Assembly: GCA_002428325.1 (NCBI GenBank)
Contig: DIVR01000044.1
Location: 1-54,123 of the forward strand
DNA length: 54,123 nt
Direction: 5' to 3'
Source: a bacterium UBP4_UBA6127
GTDB lineage: Bacteria > UBP4 > UBA4092
Below, in pieces: positions 52,939 to 54,123 of this stretch; positions within the stretch are counted from its first letter, which is position 1; each line of letters opens with the position of its first letter. The notes under the pieces were generated by a model, which saw only the letters and a list, made by a program, of their open reading frames with translations, was not told where the DNA came from and ran no database searches. The position numbers and the translations under genes were made by a program.

Positions 52939-54123
52939 ATGCCTGTCAAAAAGAAACCGGCCGCTAAACTTCAAGCTCCGTTCAAGTATTTGCTAGTCCC
53001 TATGCCCCGGGATATCATAACGGGAAAAAGAAACCTCAAACTGAATGCCCCCTGGGGGGTAGTGGTTGAAACGAAAGATGAAAAGGATGCTTTCAGTGTC
53101 AGCCAGCTGTTGGGTGAATCGGCTAAAGCCTTCAAGGTTCCCTGGGTTTTGTTGAAAGCCAGCCAGGCGAAAAAAGCTAAATTGAAAGTGGTTATCCGGG
53201 AATGTCCGGTGGATAAAGAAGCCCCGGAACTCTTCAATGAACAGGGATATAAATTAACCCTCAGCCCTTCAGAGATAGTAATCGAAGCCCCTACAGCCCA
53301 GGGGAGATTTTATGGAATACAGACCCTGCGGCAGATAATCCGAACCTCTTTTGGAAAACCCGTTCCTGAAGCTTCCCTTTATGATTACCCGGAAATGCGG
53401 TGGCGGGGTATTTCCGATGATATCAGCCGGGGGCAAGTCTCCCAGTTGTTTGATTTCAAGGAAATCATCGAAGAATTAGCTTATTACAAAATCAATATGT
53501 ATCAGCCCTATATGGAAGATACCTTCCAGTTCAGGCTGGACCCGGATATCGGACGGCATCGGGCCGCAGTTACCAAAACTGAAATGAAACAAATTGCTGA
53601 CCATGCCAAACTCCATTTCATGAATTATACCCCGGTGCTGGAATGCCTGGGGCATCAGGAAAGGATGTTGAACCTTCCCCAGTGGCGTAAATTAGCGGAA
53701 CGGGAAGATACCACCATCATGCCCTGGTCTTTCTCACTGGTGAAACCGGAAGCCTTTGAGGTGGTCTGTAAATTAATCGATGAGATGGTAGAGGCCACTC
53801 CTGATACTCCTTTCTTCCATGCCGGAAGCGATGAGTCTTTTGATATTGGAGAAGGGCAGAGCGTCCATCGAATCAATGAGATTGGAACCGGCCGCCTTTT
53901 TGCCGAATATATTGCCAAATTGAACCAGTATATCTCCCAAAAATATAACCGGACCATGATGTATTACGGGGATATGATCCTCCACCATCCTGATTCCCTG
54001 GAAGCCTTGCCCCGGGAAGCCATTGTGGTGGATTGGCATTACCATGTAGCTGAGGATTATCCTTCCACCCGGAAAATCATGGAAGCCGGATTTCCTAATG
54101 TGATTGTCAGCCCCGGTATCCAG
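52939..54123 (+). CDS. GH20 beta-N-acetylhexosaminidase-like enzyme, 3' end outside the window
   Basis: 395 codons are visible from the ATG at 52939 (AGGAG 12 nt upstream; an ATG at 52927 is too close). Residues 1-130 resemble the GH20b domain (GYKLTLSPSEIVIEAPTAQG, FYGIQTLRQIIR). The barrel begins with YPEMRWRGISDDISRGQVS. The catalytic pair lies in HAGSDESFDIG: Asp298 and Glu299, in the place of the HxGGDE motif. No signal peptide is evident (MPVKKKPAAKLQ), so it probably acts in the cytoplasm on imported oligomers with terminal N-acetylhexosamine. An unusual member is possible. Confidence 0.85.
   Translation, partial: MPVKKKPAAKLQAPFKYLLVPMPRDIITGKRNLKLNAPWGVVVETKDEKDAFSVSQLLGESAKAFKVPWVLLKASQAKKAKLKVVIRECPVDKEAPELFNEQGYKLTLSPSEIVIEAPTAQGRFYGIQTLRQIIRTSFGKPVPEASLYDYPEMRWRGISDDISRGQVSQLFDFKEIIEELAYYKINMYQPYMEDTFQFRLDPDIGRHRAAVTKTEMKQIADHAKLHFMNYTPVLECLGHQERMLNLPQWRKLAEREDTTIMPWSFSLVKPEAFEVVCKLIDEMVEATPDTPFFHAGSDESFDIGEGQSVHRINEIGTGRLFAEYIAKLNQYISQKYNRTMMYYGDMILHHPDSLEALPREAIVVDWHYHVAEDYPSTRKIMEAGFPNVIVSPGIQ

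Overview
The window looks like a chromosomal stretch from an uncultured, probably Gram-negative bacterium of medium GC content. Housekeeping genes (hslU, purB, purC, guaA, pgk, fumC) sit among unusually many exported proteins: Sec signal peptides, one lipoprotein and one class III prepilin. The exported proteins carry Asp-box and PD40 propellers, DUF4855-, DUF4434- and GHL10-type domains, and discoidin-like C-termini. This repertoire suggests a glycan-foraging anaerobe from a poorly sampled phylum. I cannot name the phylum from the sequence alone.

Layout. 1-200: tail of an RHS-repeat gene. 0.2-4.3 kb (minus): hslU, purC, purB and a Nudix hydrolase, with a terminator between purC and hslU. 4.5-9.6 kb (plus): secreted DUF4434-like protein, inositol-phosphatase family enzyme, SAM methyltransferase and a polytopic GT-C-like membrane protein. 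9.7-13.4 kb (minus): CDP-tyvelose-epimerase-like SDR, GT2 glycosyltransferase, a zinc-ribbon membrane protein with an apparently inactive signal-peptidase-like domain, and an unknown protein. 14.1 kb: a strongly expressed-looking 72-aa AT-hook/acidic protein. 14.3-16.3 kb: gene-poor stretch with a transferred-looking GNAT gene. 16.3-24.6 kb: guaA, pgk, a Fic protein, fumC, a secreted papain-like protease and a small unknown protein. 24.9-30.6 kb (minus): a complete five-gene Opp/Dpp importer. 30.7-35.8 kb (minus): two paralogous secreted PD40-DUF4855-discoidin proteins. 35.9-38.2 kb: repeat-bounded island with an IS3 remnant and a flavin reductase. 38.2-45.2 kb (minus): six tandem secreted Asp-box paralogues led by an 84-aa protein. 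45.4-54.1 kb: GHL10-like secreted protein, secreted repeat protein, pseudopilin, AraC regulator, two structured leader RNAs, two QueG/RdhA-like proteins, and the 5' part of a GH20 enzyme that runs off the end.

A plausible joint role is glycan use. Secreted propeller and TIM-barrel proteins would bind or cut polysaccharide, the Opp-type transporter would import oligomers, and a GH20 enzyme without a visible signal peptide would process amino-sugar oligomers in the cytoplasm. This rests on family knowledge and proximity, not on direct evidence.

The most unusual features are: the six-copy Asp-box array, with a mosaic member and stop-proximal codons that double as the next gene's Shine-Dalgarno; a short hydrophobic C-terminal motif shared by otherwise unrelated exported proteins; nested direct repeats around the island; and the paired, mutually exclusive hairpins upstream of the QueG/RdhA-like pair.
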